The notes below the pieces were generated by a model that was not told the origin of the DNA, did not search any database, and saw only the letters and a list, made by a program, of their open reading frames with translations. Made by a program: the position numbers and the translations under genes. Shown piece by piece: positions 45,701 through 57,505 of a stretch of DNA of 64,000 nucleotides; position 1 is the stretch's first letter, and each line of letters opens with the position of its first letter. Source of the DNA: Prostheceraeus crozeri (taxonomy: Eukaryota > Platyhelminthes > Polycladida > Euryleptidae); NCBI GenBank assembly GCA_907163375.1, contig CAJQUW010015614.1, positions 124,001-188,000 on the forward strand, in the 5' to 3' direction.

Positions 45701-46400
45701 AGGACTTACATAAAATCTAATAGGATTTGCATAAAACTGCAATAATTTCCGGTTGAATGGATTTTGAGAATTCCTTTATGGAGTCGAATTTGTTTTGAAG
45801 AATGAAAAGTGCAATCGCTTTTTTTAATCAATTAAACCATTAAGATTGTCAATCGAAGAATTTCTTTTCAACAAGTGGGTGCAAATGAAATGGAACATCC
45901 AGAGAACCATTTAGGCAGAAAAAGTAACTTTGAAATGATTACTTTCTTAAGCAAGACAGATTTTATCTTCAAGTAAATATCATGAAAAAACCACTAAAGA
46001 GAGTCGAACTAACGAGAACTGCTTTTCAAGACCAGCTACAGCGAAAACCCTGAGCTGCAGCGGAGCCTGTGCTAAAGCCCCTCGTTTTGCATGGCGTGAT
46101 CAGTATCGCTGATGCATGCTGTATCGGTACTTTTCCTCGGTACTTGCAATCTGAGCGTCTTTTTGCGCTCAGCGTCTTATTGACACTCTGCCTATCTTAT
46201 TGCCTATCTGTTGTAGTCTCTATCATCACTTCGCTATCTCATATTTTCATCGATGCTAACTGTTGGCTTTCCGCACATAATCCATGCATATCTAAAAATT
46301 GTGGGTCGCGAATATTTTCTTGGGTTTCATCTCCGCCAAAACTGAATCCTTTGGTATAAAAATTGTCATTGTGTGGTGATCTTACTTGACACCAGAGCTG
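42761..46400. other. 3.6 kb without recognisable gene or element
   Basis: AT-rich DNA with only short ORFs. ORFs at 42960 (+), 44368 (-) and 45105 (-) show no domain. This is the longest featureless stretch of the window. Confidence 0.5.
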
Positions 46401-46404
46401 AACT

Positions 46405-46500
46405 GCGCCGGCTTTTTCGGCGCGGGATCGCATACCATCATCCCGGTCCGGGCCCGCATTGACTCCAGCATATCGGGCCGGGTTTAATTTTAATTTTTAT
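46405..46500. other. GC-rich patch with GGCCCGG/CCGGGCC motifs
   Basis: 'cccggtccgggcccgc' and 'atcgggccgggttt' stand out in AT-rich surroundings. Possibly a transposon terminus, but no partner end was found. Confidence 0.4.
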
Positions 46501-46907
46501 GTTCGGGTCAGCTAATTGATCTTTTACTGAGCAAAGATCAAATGTAACTCCCTTTGTTTTACAGTCATATTTTTATTAGAGTAAACCCTCGCCTCACTGG
46601 GGCGTTTTGACAAACCCGTCCTGCTCTGGTTTCCGTACCTTTCCGAAGCTAGAGGTCCAAATTCAAAACAAAATCCACCAAAAGAAAGCTCTCATCATTG
46701 GTTTGAGATTCAAGGTCACTTTGGAGGTCGAAGGTCAAAAAGATGGTTTTTTTACAATGTCATGACCAAAAGATGTAAGAAGTAAAACGTTGAGATTAGA
46801 AATACTGATATATATTAATAAGTTTGTATTCTGTATTCCGTTCCAATTAAGAAAATTACACAATTTTAATTTTTGAAGTGCAATAAAAGCAAGACTGCCC
46901 AGATTCA

Positions 46908-47163
46908 TTTTAGAATGAAAACTATTCATTTTGAGTGTCAAACATGTTTCAAACAAAATTGTTCATCAGCAGTGACAGGAGAAACAGATGTTACAATAAA
47001 ACGGAGCTTATTTACAAAAGCTAGTTCACAAGAAAGTAGCTCACTTTCCTTCTTTTGTATATAAGCTCCATTTAATTTAATATCTGTTTCTCTTGTCTCT
47101 GATAATGAGCAATTTTGCTTGAAACAAGTTTGACCTTCAAAATGAATAGTTTTCATTCTAAAA
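46908..47163. mobile_element. Foldback, about 255 bp
   Basis: Arms of about 110 bp: 'tttagaatgaaaactattca' is inverted at 47142-47162, and inner blocks ('acatgtttcaaacaaaattg', 'gagaaacagat', 'ggagctta') also pair, around a short loop near 47035. No TSD fixed. Non-coding. Confidence 0.75.
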
Positions 47164-49110
47164 TTTAATTTCTTCTTTCGTCAAGGAGCTAGATAAAATT
47201 TCAATAGGTTTATGACCTTCATTGAACAGACGTCACGAGACAAACTGGAGGTTCAACAATTCACATATCGTAGCATCTGCCTTGAGAAAGGGTCAGGAGC
47301 CGAAGCGTTGGCTGTGTATATATTTTTATTCGTAATTATTTAGTGGCATTAAAATTACTCAAGAGAGAAAACTGATATTTATCGCATTATTGATTCATTA
47401 TGGTCCTCCCGCCATCAGCCATCTCTTATGTAATTTTAACATTGTTTGCCATATTTTGCATTCGTGTTCTCGATTTGAGAAATAAACGTTTTGATATTTT
47501 GATATTTAACAAATCGTCAAATGAATTGTTTCAGTGAATTCATTCGGGCAGCACAAGTAATTGCTGAACAGTAATCTCAGTATATTATATATTACAGGCC
47601 TGGGCCTGTATCCAGTTCTGGTTGACTTTCCTATCCCACGCCTCATGCCGCGTTGTTGAAATGCGATATAATTCCTGCGATCTATTTCGGTAATTGACAC
47701 AGATGGCGATGGAAACATTTTCAAATTCATTTTGATATTCCTATGTTTCTTTCCATGCTCCTTGCAATTCAGACCTCAATGTGATAAATCTACTGCCCGT
47801 TCGGAATCTTCACCTGATTACATTCCTCTACACGGTCAGTTAGCAGCTTAATCAAATGTGAACTGAAATTTCCAACATTCTTGTTCATTATAAATTACCA
47901 GAACTGATTGAGAAAGATACCTATCAATGTTATTTATCTGTCAAGTTAGTGCATTGTATCAGATTCACAGGGGCTCTATTATTTTGGTGCTACCTAACGT
48001 TCAGTTAGATAGAGAATGAAGTTAACTATTTTCTGCTTCGCTGAGTGGCGCTACCATTGAATATGTTTGACAATGTTGGCTATCTATGTCACTCGTGATG
48101 TCGGTAAAGCCGATTAATCATTGTCATACAACCACTGCTAATTCAATGTATGTGAAATGTTTCATAACTAATTTCTTTCTCTTGTCAAAACAGAAGACGC
48201 AATTATTAATGTATTTCAGCTTCAATAAATCAATTATTGAGTTTCATGACGCATGAGTGAATGACATATATTCCATATTACTGTTTAAATTTGTTAGTAG
48301 CATGATAAAGAACAAGTATTCCATAAATTCAATCTAAATTCTTTTATACATCGACTATCTCTGAGTAAATGAGTTTTGAATGAATGTCTTACGAAAGACA
48401 ACTGGCAATAAAAAAACAGAATTTTGTTAATGCATTGGGCCTTGCAATACACATTTTTTTAATTAAGTGGTCTAATTACTTTAGAACAAATTTTTCATAT
48501 CATTTCACATCGTATTGTGCACGAAAATATCTTTATTTCATATTTCTTTTTTATTGTAAAGCTATTGGTGAAGTTGTAATTACGGAGCTCATAATCTCTT
48601 CATTACATTCGATTTTTATGAAAAAATGTGCTTGTCATTCATGTAATACGAAGACCAATTGAACTTTTGACTGTTTTCTAGCACTTGAGAAGTTTAGAGA
48701 TGGATATAAGAAAGTTGATAAGAAAAAGAGAAGGGAATAGATTTTCTTATAAATGATAAAACATGATTGCATCTCTATTATAAGAGACACGCTGGAAACT
48801 ATGAAGAATAGTTAAATGAATACATTGTTTCAGACAGCGGCCCTTTCCTTTGCGTCAAATCGCAATTGAATGGCAAAACAAAAAACCACTTTTGACAGTA
48901 AAATAATATCACGATATGCACACACTATTACAACGTAGAAGACAGATATTCATGAATACTGGACAATAAACGGAATGAAGGAATGAAAGTAATGCTGATA
49001 GAAGGCAGTAGGCCATGTCGAGACACAGCAGAAGCAAATGGGAGACAGTTTAAGAATACAGGAGACTACATGAAGAATAATGCAAAGCTGTGCAAAACAT
49101 AAAATAGATA
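47164..49110. other. No recognisable gene; one Penelope-terminal-like motif
   Basis: At 47280-47315 'cttgagaaagggtcaggagc' is followed by 'cgaagcgttggctg', similar in plan to the motif near 1780. Otherwise AT-rich with short ORFs. Confidence 0.4.
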
Positions 49111-49115
49111 ATTGA

Positions 49116-49682
49116 ATAGTTGTAGTTGAACATCTACAAAGAAAAGTAACATCTATTGGAGAAAAGCAAGAAGTCCAGCAGCGTGAGATTGATGAGATGA
49201 AAGAGGCAATGTTTTCCGAGCGGAATACAGAACATGTCTATGTCGAAATGGAAGAGCGGTGTCTACGAATGAACAATTTGATACTTCGTGGCATCCCTGA
49301 AAGAGAAGGTGGAACACTGAAAGATCGAGACGATTGGGACAAGAGACAAATCGCAAACATTTTGAGCCATTTGAACGTCTCTAATGACTGTGTTTCTAAT
49401 GTGAGACGAATCGGAAAAGTCAATGATGATAATATGCGAATTCTGAAGGTATCTATTAACAACTTTTCGAATAAGCAAGACATTCTCCGACGCTCAAGGT
49501 CATTACGTACGTCTCAAGATTTCCGTCAAGTATATGTTAACAACGATCTCACTCGGCGTCAGCAAGAAAAGGACAGAAACTTGAGGCAAGAGCTGAAGGA
49601 AAGGCGTGAGGCCGGAGAGGAGGTGGTAATTTACGGTGGAAGGGTTGTCAGACGATCAGAAATTCGCAAAAATTTTCGGTAA
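49116..49682 (+). pseudogene. LINE B ORF1 fragment (RNA-binding protein)
   Basis: The frame is open from 49116 to a stop at 49680-49682, about 188 codons. A charged, probably coiled-coil start (…EVQQREIDEMKEAM) leads into ERCLRMNNLILRGIPE, the hallmark opening of the RRM-like domain of LINE ORF1 proteins. VRRIGK and the basic tail LRQELKERREAGEEV follow. It would bind element RNA in the retrotransposition particle. The N-terminus is lost to truncation of the element. Confidence 0.8.
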
Positions 49683-52293
49683 AGGCTTTTAAATCGAATT
49701 ACAGCCCTTCCATTTTGTTGTGTAACGTGCGCTCACTTCTCCCTAAACTTGATGACCTTTATCTGACGGTTACAAATTTTCAACCTGGAATTATCATGGT
49801 TACCGAAACGTGGTTAACTGACGGTGTTGAAGATAACGTTCTTGTAATACCTCGGTATCAAATATTTCGCTATGATCGTCAAGTTCGACGGGGAGGTGGT
49901 GTCTGCTTGTGGGTACAGGATGAGATCAAGCCTTCGCATTATTCGCCCATAAATGCATGCCCTTTATCTTGTGAGATACTGTTTATAACATTGAACTGCA
50001 ATTCCAACCATACATTATGCTGTGTTGCCTACATTCCACCTGGTTTGTGCCGTGCTGACCATGATGAGATCAGTAATTTCTTCTTGTGGGAGATTGACTT
50101 TGTTCTATCTGTGCATCCAGACTGGAACGTTATCGTTGGAGGCGACTTCAATGATTTCCCATGTACAGTATTTGAAGTGGACTTGGCCTTATCGAACAAA
50201 GTTTTGGATCCTACCCGCCAAGATGCAATGCTTGACCGCGTTTGGATAAACGACTATCTCTGCAGTGTGTATGATGATTCAGCTGTTGTCGGTCCTCCAA
50301 TCAAAAACTCTGATCATAATACGATATTTTTGAATTCATCGTCTTCCCAGAAGGAGTGCAATCCCGTATGTCGAGTGCCTGTGTATGATTTTCGTGAAAG
50401 CAATGTCAACGACTTCTTGTATCACCTATCGATGATTGATTTTTCGGCGTTGGAGCATTTCACACTGTTGATGAAATGTGCAACTTTTTGTATGATGCAT
50501 TATACCACTGTATCTCTTTCATCCCCGTTGAAATTGTAACTTTCACCAAACGAGACAAACCGTGGATTACCCCAGTATTAAAACTGTTGATCGACAAACG
50601 TTGGGATGCATTTAGACGGCGTAATTGGCCTCTGTATTACCATTATAAAGCTAAAGTTCAAGAAGAAACTGTTTCGGCAAAACGCATATGGGCAAATAAA
50701 CACAGAAAAACAGCTAATGGACTGTGGAAGATTGTCAACGAAGTTCGAGGAAATCGACAATCAACTGATGTTTTTCGCAGTTTGGGTAACGCATACTCAA
50801 CTCTGAATGATCTCATTAATGCCTTCAGTCGTGAATTTGAGTCGAATTTTGTTTGTGGTAGTGACGATCCGCTCGTTCCTCTTCTAGATGATACCTGGAT
50901 ACACGAAATTTCGTCCGAATCTGTTCTCCGTGAGTTTCTTCGTCTGAAAACACAAAAGTCATGTGGACCAGACCAGATTCCTCTTCGTTTGATTGCTGCT
51001 GGAGCTCAATTTTTGTGTGTGCCGCTGTGTTATATATTCAATTGTTCACTGCAGACAAAAAGTTTATCCCCAATGCTTCAAGCAGGCATATGTGCATCCA
51101 ATTCCTAAGAAGACCAAACCAACAATAAAGGATTTCCGCCCTATATCCATATCTTCAGCTTTCGGCAAGGTTTTTGAGAGACTTGTTTTATATCATATGA
51201 AAAGTGAATTGATCAAATGTTATGGTTTGAATCAACACGCTTACAGACCTCATGGTTCAACTACCAGTGCTTTGGTGGCCATTCAGGACCATATATCATC
51301 GTCTCTGGATTGTGGAAGTACTCTTGCAGTTCGAGTGTTATGTTTGGACATATCAAAAGCGTTTGATCATTTGCAGCATAACCGATTGGTGAATTTTTTG
51401 AATTCCATGGGACTTCATCATGGATTTCTCAAGTGGCTGCTGTCTTTCCTGTCATCTCGATCGTATTGTGTGAAGATCAATGGGAGTTGCGGTCCATCAA
51501 TCGTGGTTCCGGCAGCAGGTGTTCCTCAGGGTTCAGTGTTGGGCCCGTATTTATTTGCAGCTTTCATGGGGTCAATCAACTTCAATTGGCCTCTTATTGA
51601 GTGTGTCAAATATGCGGACGATGTGACGATTGTCGAAACTATAGATCACACTACCCAGACTTTTTTGTGCATGTCAGATATAGAAGCTGTGTTCTCGAGA
51701 GCAGGACTTTCTTTGAACCTACACAAATGTAAAGAAATGATTCTACGTCGTTCTATTTTATATTCTGCTCCTGTTTCTGTTGACTTCGAAAGAGTTGACA
51801 TTCTCCGTATTCTTGGCTTCTCTCTCACAACGGCTCTTGGTTGGGAGGTGCAAATCAAGACGTTTTGAAGAGGGCCTCTCGTAGATTGTACATTATTCGT
51901 TGCTTACGAGATTCTTTACGTAAAAATGATCTAATATCTGTTTATCATGCTATTATTACAGTTTTGTTTATTTATGCGTCGCCAGTATATGGAAATTTGT
52001 CGGTTGGTTTGCTGAAAAAATTAAACCGATTTCAAAAGAGAGCGCATCGTTTGATTTGTGATCAAAATTGTTCATGTAATAAGTTTGAAGATCTATCTTG
52101 TAAGTTTTTACACTGTGGCTTGAATTTTTTGCATAACTGCGAGAACCCATGTCACCCACTCCATGCCTTCGTGCCGGGCCGTCTAAGATACACCAAGCAT
52201 TTTCGACTTCCGGCATCTCATACTACGAGACGCTTGAATTCCTTTTTTCCTTGGATTTGTGCTAAATCAAATGAACTCATGTGTAAATATTGA
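49683..52293 (+). pseudogene. LINE B ORF2: endonuclease and reverse transcriptase, three frameshifts
   Basis: The endonuclease domain (49690-50350) keeps LLCNVRSLLPKLDDL, MVTETWLTDG, RRGGGVCLWVQ, IVGGDFNDF and KNSDHNTI, the catalytic blocks of APE-type nucleases. After a frameshift near 50470 come TKRDKPWITPVLK and LKTQKSCGPDQIPLRLI. After another near 51070, DFRPISISSAFGK, AYRPHGSTTSAL, VLCLDISKAFD, GVPQGSVLGP and KYADDVTIV. A third near 51850 leads to the C-terminal part ASRRLYIIRCLRDSLRKNDL, ending at 52293. All key acidic residues remain; only the frame is broken. Confidence 0.95.
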
Positions 52294-52412
52294 CATTTCA
52301 CTGACTTTTTTTTCGGTTTGTATAATGTATAGCGCTCACGTACTTTTGATTTTCTTTAATGTATAAACTGATTTTCATTGCTTCAAATATATACACCTCT
52401 CTCTCTCTCTCT

Positions 52413-54700
52413 CAATCAGCATTAAGAGTGGCTCTCTAAAGTAAAGATGTTGCTTTTTCCTATAAATCTGTAAACGAATGTTCCTCGATCGATGTCTCCT
52501 CGTAAATTTTGAAAGCAATGTTGGACAAATATGACAAAACTTTTGACAAAGGACAAAGACAATCCGAATGGCAACGACAGAATATGTATTCAGAATGCTT
52601 ATTTATTAGGATTCAGCTGCATGCCAGTACTACGTATTTCAATTTATCTCAGTTTTTGGAAAAATGGCTTTTTTCATTCTTTTTCATAAATTTTTATAAT
52701 TAATTTGACAAGACAGAATCAAGCAGACGTATAGAATCAAAATTTTGGAGTACTAATTATCTTAGTTTAAAACATCATTTAGGCCTCCGCATGCCAATGC
52801 GGATTATAAGCATTCTTACAGGCGACTTTGTCAATTGGCAGAATCAAATCCTTACCACTACACACCAGTTGTCATAGCAATTTATTAGTTATTTACGCAA
52901 TAAGTGTAAAGTAATCATCTTTCTTGCATTTTTGAAATCAACATATCTAAGCAAAGCTTTTGTCAATGAAGCATTAAAAGTAATTCATATTTGAAACTAT
53001 AGAATTGTTTAAATCGGTTTATTAAACATTCTATTTCAATATTATCAAAGCTTGTAATAATGCAATGGGAAACTAACAGGCAGAGCTGAAGCAGTTGCGC
53101 ATTCAAATTCGAAAAAGCTTACCCTTTAATTATTTTCAAAATTAAAGTTTTTTTGAAAAATAAAAATTTTCTTCAAATGCGATTTGCGGGAATTCTAAGG
53201 ATTGTACGAAGTCAAGAGAGATGCCATTAGAAGCGAATTGATCTCCTCTTTCTTTTGGTTACAAATTTTTGCCGCTGCGCAATGTTGACCCAAAAGATGT
53301 GGGTCAAAATGTCCGCAAGAGATTACAATATGCATGAAAGGGTTAATCACGGAATCAGACAAAGGGAAATTTGGCAAGAATCGGTCTTCTCAGCATGCTC
53401 CATTATCAAAGCATATTACAACTATCTAATGTAATAGTTATAATCATTGTGATTGCAAAATCAAATAGTATTATATAGGTTTGATAGTGTGTCCATAAAG
53501 CATTTCTGAACGTTTTATCAAGACAGATTTTAAAACCGGTATAAAGCAGAATTTAAATAAAACAACAGCGGAATTAGCGTCTGAGAGCGACGGAATCTCC
53601 TTGAAATTGGTCTCCACCAGAGCTGGTGTTTCTGTGAGTCTGTGAGTCTCACGACTGTTATCAGATAGAGGAGACTACGTTGAATGTCAGTTCGGAAATT
53701 CACATTATCAAAGAAAGTGAAGGGTGAAATCGCGAAATTAATTCCGGAGATGGCCAATGGTTCAAGCAAAGTAATATTTAACTGAAAGTTTTGGCAAATA
53801 AAATTATTTTTTCTTGACAGAGCTGAATACGAATGTCTCGAGTTTATTTAGGATGAAATTGAGGGATCATACTGCGAAACGGATATATTTGGCAAATCCA
53901 CAACAGAATACAGTGATTTTGTGAAACGGTTTTGATATTTTATCGGCTCAAAGTTGAGATGGGTTATTTAAAAGTGACCAACAACTTGTTTGCTTCTAGA
54001 CTTTCATCAAACAGAGGAATGTATCTTGACCCACCGACTTGTCAATAGCTTTTAATCAACCATTCTTCGCTATTTCTGAAGCATATGTTAAAATGCATGT
54101 AATTTCGAAAACTGATGTCAATGGCAAATTAGAACCTCGTCAATTGATTGCTTTATTATTGTTCAGACCTACAGAACTTTGAAAGAACTCATCCACAGGT
54201 ATTGCGATTATAATGTAAATATATAACATTCTTGATGCATGAGCTGATTGACAACATCAGAGACTGTGAATGTGAACATGTGGCATGCTAATACTAGTTT
54301 TTTCCACTTTATGTGATGCATCTCACAATTGCTGAATTATTTAATTTGGCCTACTGTGAAGCTGATGGTCTCTGCTGTGAAGACAAAGATGTATTATTTA
54401 TGTACTCGTACATTGTACAAGTTCTGTATATTACATTAGTTAGTACAACTGTATACCTGAGTGAATGTGTATATACTTTAGTACTCGGAACAGCTTTCTC
54501 TTCTGGTTGAAATGCTACGGGATTTAGTAAATTAGTGAATTATGAATTTGATGGGATTTAGTGGGATCTCCATTGCTGGACGGCAAACATAAAATATCAT
54601 TGAATTCTAATGTTAAAAGTAATGGGAAAACAATTTCTAGGCTAGATAAAATCTCATTGCTGGACGCTCATGTCTACAACAATGAATGGTTACAGTCCGA
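52413..54700. other. 2.3 kb without recognisable gene
   Basis: AT-rich DNA. Short ORFs at 53195, 53530 (-) and 54313 (+) have no motif. Confidence 0.5.
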
Positions 54701-54702
54701 TT

Positions 54703-54898
54703 TAAAGAAGGCCACAACGATAATGTGAGGTACATCCCCATGATAATAGGTTTTCTATGAAGCTGGAAGGGCAAGATAATGTAGAAATCCGAGGCAGTGA
54801 AGCGGATAATGCTTTATGCGTTTTTCTTGCCCGTTTTCTTGTCCTCTGAATCTTTGGCAAATACTCAATAACCAATGTGATAACGACAATATTTCTAT
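54703..54898 (-). repeat. Rep-C copy, left part (split by hAT-4)
   Basis: Reverse of 56930-57080, including 'cttgcccgttttcttgtcct' and 'tagaaatccgaggcagtgaa'. It continues after the hAT-4 element at 55821 ('gccctctcagaaaggaa'), showing where the transposon landed. Confidence 0.8.
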
Positions 54899-55820
54899 CA
54901 GGGATGCCGGATACTCCGACGCCGACTCCGTGTGGCAAGTATATAAGCTTAGCTTTTTGAAAAATTAACTGGCAACCTACATCATAGATCATTATAGGCT
55001 CATCTGAATCGATATTTAGTGATCATTGCATCAATTATCAATCATTTTCGATGAAAGTTTATCAAATGTCGCTTTAAGTTGGATGCATGCGACTCGGCTC
55101 CTCCCATCTTGTTGATGTGTGCTTCACACGGTTTTTCTCATGTCTCTACCAGGCATGAATATCCCCCATCCTTCTTCAAAAAATGTGAGTACACTTTCGA
55201 TTTTAATATGCGCTTTGGAGGAGCCATCACACACGATTAACGTGAGGGTGAGGCAATGTTCTCAAACAAACTATGCTGTCGATATCACTTGGAGATGACT
55301 TCTGCCATCACTCGCATTCCTTTTAAACCGTCAGTGCGGCCTAGTGAAGAAGGTGAGAGCTCTTCTCCACCTCAGACTTCGGTTCGATTCCTAGGTCAGG
55401 CGAGTGCGGTCGGGGAATCAAGGGTGTTGATGTCTTGTGTTGACTTAATAGCTGTCATTCTCTGTAGATGTTCATTAAACAAACTAGTATTTCACTTTTG
55501 TCTTTGATGTGACCTTTGATGCGTAGGTGTGATCGAGGCTAGGAAGGCTTGTCTTCTCTACTAAATCACCGAGTGAAAAGACAATCCTTTTTTCACTATC
55601 ACGGTTCATTCCCTAAAGTATTACAAGCTTTGCATGCAGCAGCGTCTCTGCACTTTTGATTGACGGAGAAAGTTGACAGTGACAGCTATATGCACGAGGA
55701 CAAATAATTTGTATTATGTTTCTAGTCTGGTTATAGCCGCAGTCCGGAGTCCTATCATTTGATAGGACTCCGACTCCAGCAAAAATGATAGGACTCCGGG
55801 ACTCCGACTCCGCATCCCTG
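54899..55820 (+). mobile_element. hAT-4, full copy carrying a SINE
   Basis: Exact 8-bp TSD ATTTCTAT at 54891-54898 and 55821-55828. Ends CAGGGATGCCGG and GCATCCCTG, with many GGAGTC/GACTCC subterminal repeats. Without the 204-bp SINE-3 and its 9-bp TSD it is 709 bp, close to the 723-bp copy at 33031. The BED-finger remnant lies reversed at about 55060-55140. Confidence 0.95.
55273..55476 (+). mobile_element. SINE-3 insertion inside hAT-4
   Basis: 204 bp flanked by the exact 9-bp TSD AAACAAACT (55264-55272 and 55477-55485). Both other hAT-4 copies (24701 and 33031) lack it. The interior has tRNA-like 'gcggcctagtgaagaaggtg' and the B-box GGTTCGATTCC. The copy at 9032-9235 defines the family. 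A TSD of this kind fits LINE-mediated retroposition. Confidence 0.92.
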
Positions 55821-55960
55821 ATTTCTATGCCCTCTCAGAAAGGAAAGAGAAAGAATATTGTCCTCAGCTATTTTTCATTCCATGGCGGTTTATCTTCACA
55901 GATTTAGAAGATAACATTGTAAAATTAACATGGATATTTGTGGGCAGTAATGCAGGACAT
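55821..55960 (-). repeat. Rep-C copy, right part
   Basis: Continuation of Rep-C beyond hAT-4. 'cttcacagatttagaagata' and 'taatgcaggacatttga' are mirrored at 56771-56865, so this copy and the next are inverted relative to each other. Confidence 0.7.
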
Positions 55961-56039
55961 TTGAGGACGCGTATTTTTCAAAACTCTGAAAACTAGTATG
56001 ATCATCTATCTCTAATAAAGATAAAATTCCTAAAGAGCT

Positions 56040-56370
56040 TTCCTCTTTTACAGTTTACAAATACTCATGTTAACATTGTAATAAATGCTACATTGCGGAA
56101 ACTAAGAGGCATTTCATTACTAGAATAAATGAACAGAAAAAAGAATAAAAACTAGAACTAGAATAAAAAAGGCAGTCCGTCATCTGAAACTAACATGCAT
56201 TACACTTTCCTGACGTGTATCATGACTTTCCAGATCATGTATCATGCCAAACCGTGGCTAACCAAACTGGCTGAGGACTTATTCATCAAAGAATTCAACT
56301 CCGACGACCCATTGAATGTCCAGACCCGAACTACGCAATTGCCTTTGTGGTGTATAAAAATGTTGTAAAT
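56040..56370 (+). pseudogene. Penelope-like element: GIY-YIG core and C-terminus
   Basis: The plus strand at 56053 reads VYKYSC, stop, HCNKCYIAETKRHFITRINE. That is the GIY-YIG layout (VYK.SC..C...YIGET.RHF..RI.EH) with a stop after the first Cys and YIG changed to YIA. After a gap and a frame change comes FQIMYHAKPWLTKLAEDLFI, then KEFNSDDPLNVQTR, to a stop at about 56368: the typical tail. It is followed by a (CT)n run and a hammerhead-like motif. Reverse transcriptase part absent. The endonuclease is inactive on two counts. Confidence 0.8.
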
Positions 56371-56376
56371 TTATTG

Positions 56377-56377
<1 letters not shown>

Positions 56378-56405
<28 letters not shown>
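56378..56405. repeat. (CT)n microsatellite
   Basis: About 14 CT units directly after the Penelope-like reading frame. Confidence 0.95.
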
Positions 56406-56409
<4 letters not shown>

Positions 56410-56450
56410 GTACACTAATGAAGGGTGGTGAATCCACCTGAAGCATGTAT
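56406..56450 (+). other. Hammerhead-like motif after the Penelope remnant
   Basis: 'actaatgaagggtggtgaat' then 'ccacctgaagcatg': a CTAATGAA block, a GGTGG/CCACC stem, then TGAAGC. This is the CTGATGA, stem II, GAAAC plan with two core changes. A folded but inactive relic is the likely state. Confidence 0.4.
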
Positions 56451-56770
56451 GGCTGTTTCCACGAGAGTTGTTCTTCCTTGAAATATGAATCTCGGCGCTA
56501 TTGCTTTTCTATCACAAAAATGTCGCTTAACTAATTGCAATGATATCTTATCTGTCCAATTTTTTTAAATTGAATGCAATGTCTATGAAATTGGACAGCA
56601 ATGATACAACACAGTAACAATTATAATATCTGTATCGATGCATGTGAACTACATTTTAAAAATCTCAGTTAGCGTCTATCTCCATGTGCATTCATAGCAT
56701 TCCTGCACAGTCCATTTCAATTGCACACAATATTATTACAATAGATATTTTCGTGCAACAATAGAGGACA

Positions 56771-57080
56771 TTTTCAGGCACTTACACGCCGTCAAATGTC
56801 CCGCATTACTAGCCTCAAAACTCCATATTAACGTAATCTTCTAAATCTGTGAAGATAAAATGGCTCGCATGATAATTCCTTTCTGGGAGGGCAAGATAAA
56901 TTTTCATAGAAATAGTCGCATTATCACATCGGTTATTGCACGTTTGCCATGGATTTAGAAGACAAGAGGACAAGAAAACGGGCAAGAAAATATTATGAAG
57001 CATCATCGGATTCGCTGCCTCAGATTTCTACATTATCTTGCCTTTTTGGCTTCATAGAAAACCTTTTATCATGGGGACGT
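56771..57080 (+). repeat. Rep-C copy
   Basis: Best-preserved copy: 'atctgtgaagataaaatggc', 'agaaatagtcgcattatcac', 'gaagacaagaggacaagaaa' and 'ttgcctttttggcttcatag'. ORFs on both strands are accidental. Confidence 0.75.
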
Positions 57081-57505
57081 CTATTCCTGATATCTATTGA
57101 GAAATCTGAGTTTCACAGTTGTTATTATCATGATTTAAATCTCAAAACAAATTGCTCATTTATCTGCACGAAATCAAGGACGTCGAATTTAGAGAAAATC
57201 TTTTGACAACTAAAGTCGAGAAGAAATCTGAGCTTTAATGTGGTTTTTATCAATAAACTTCGCCAAGTGACAATAGATCGGCAACATACGAGGGTTGTGA
57301 TATCTAGAATGCACTAGATATGAAGACTATGTCAATTTTCAATGCAGGAATCGAAATGTGAATTTTTGAATGAGCGAATGTAATTTTTCTCTAAAAGCAG
57401 CCGTGATATATATCGTAGCTTGAAATGAAACTTCAAATCATTTCAATTTAACTAATTTTATATAATTCGTGGTGCCTGTTGTTCATGTACAAGTCCACAA
57501 CAGTA

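Larger units (their letters stand above)
49116..52412 (+). mobile_element. LINE B: near-complete CR1-like element
   Basis: About 3.3 kb with the end of a first ORF, then endonuclease, reverse transcriptase, C-terminal region, and a ~100-nt 3'UTR ending in (TC)n at 52397-52412. Missing only the 5' part of ORF1. Three frameshifts lie in ORF2 (near 50470, 51070 and 51850). Same broad clade as LINE A but a different subfamily: the RT sequences differ at many positions and the tail is TC, not CTTA. Confidence 0.93.

Noticed and set aside
46069..46359. 96-codon ORF with hydrophobic segment
   Set aside because: Non-ATG start in the long frame, no homology recognised, no splice context. A chance membrane-like stretch cannot be excluded but is not supported.
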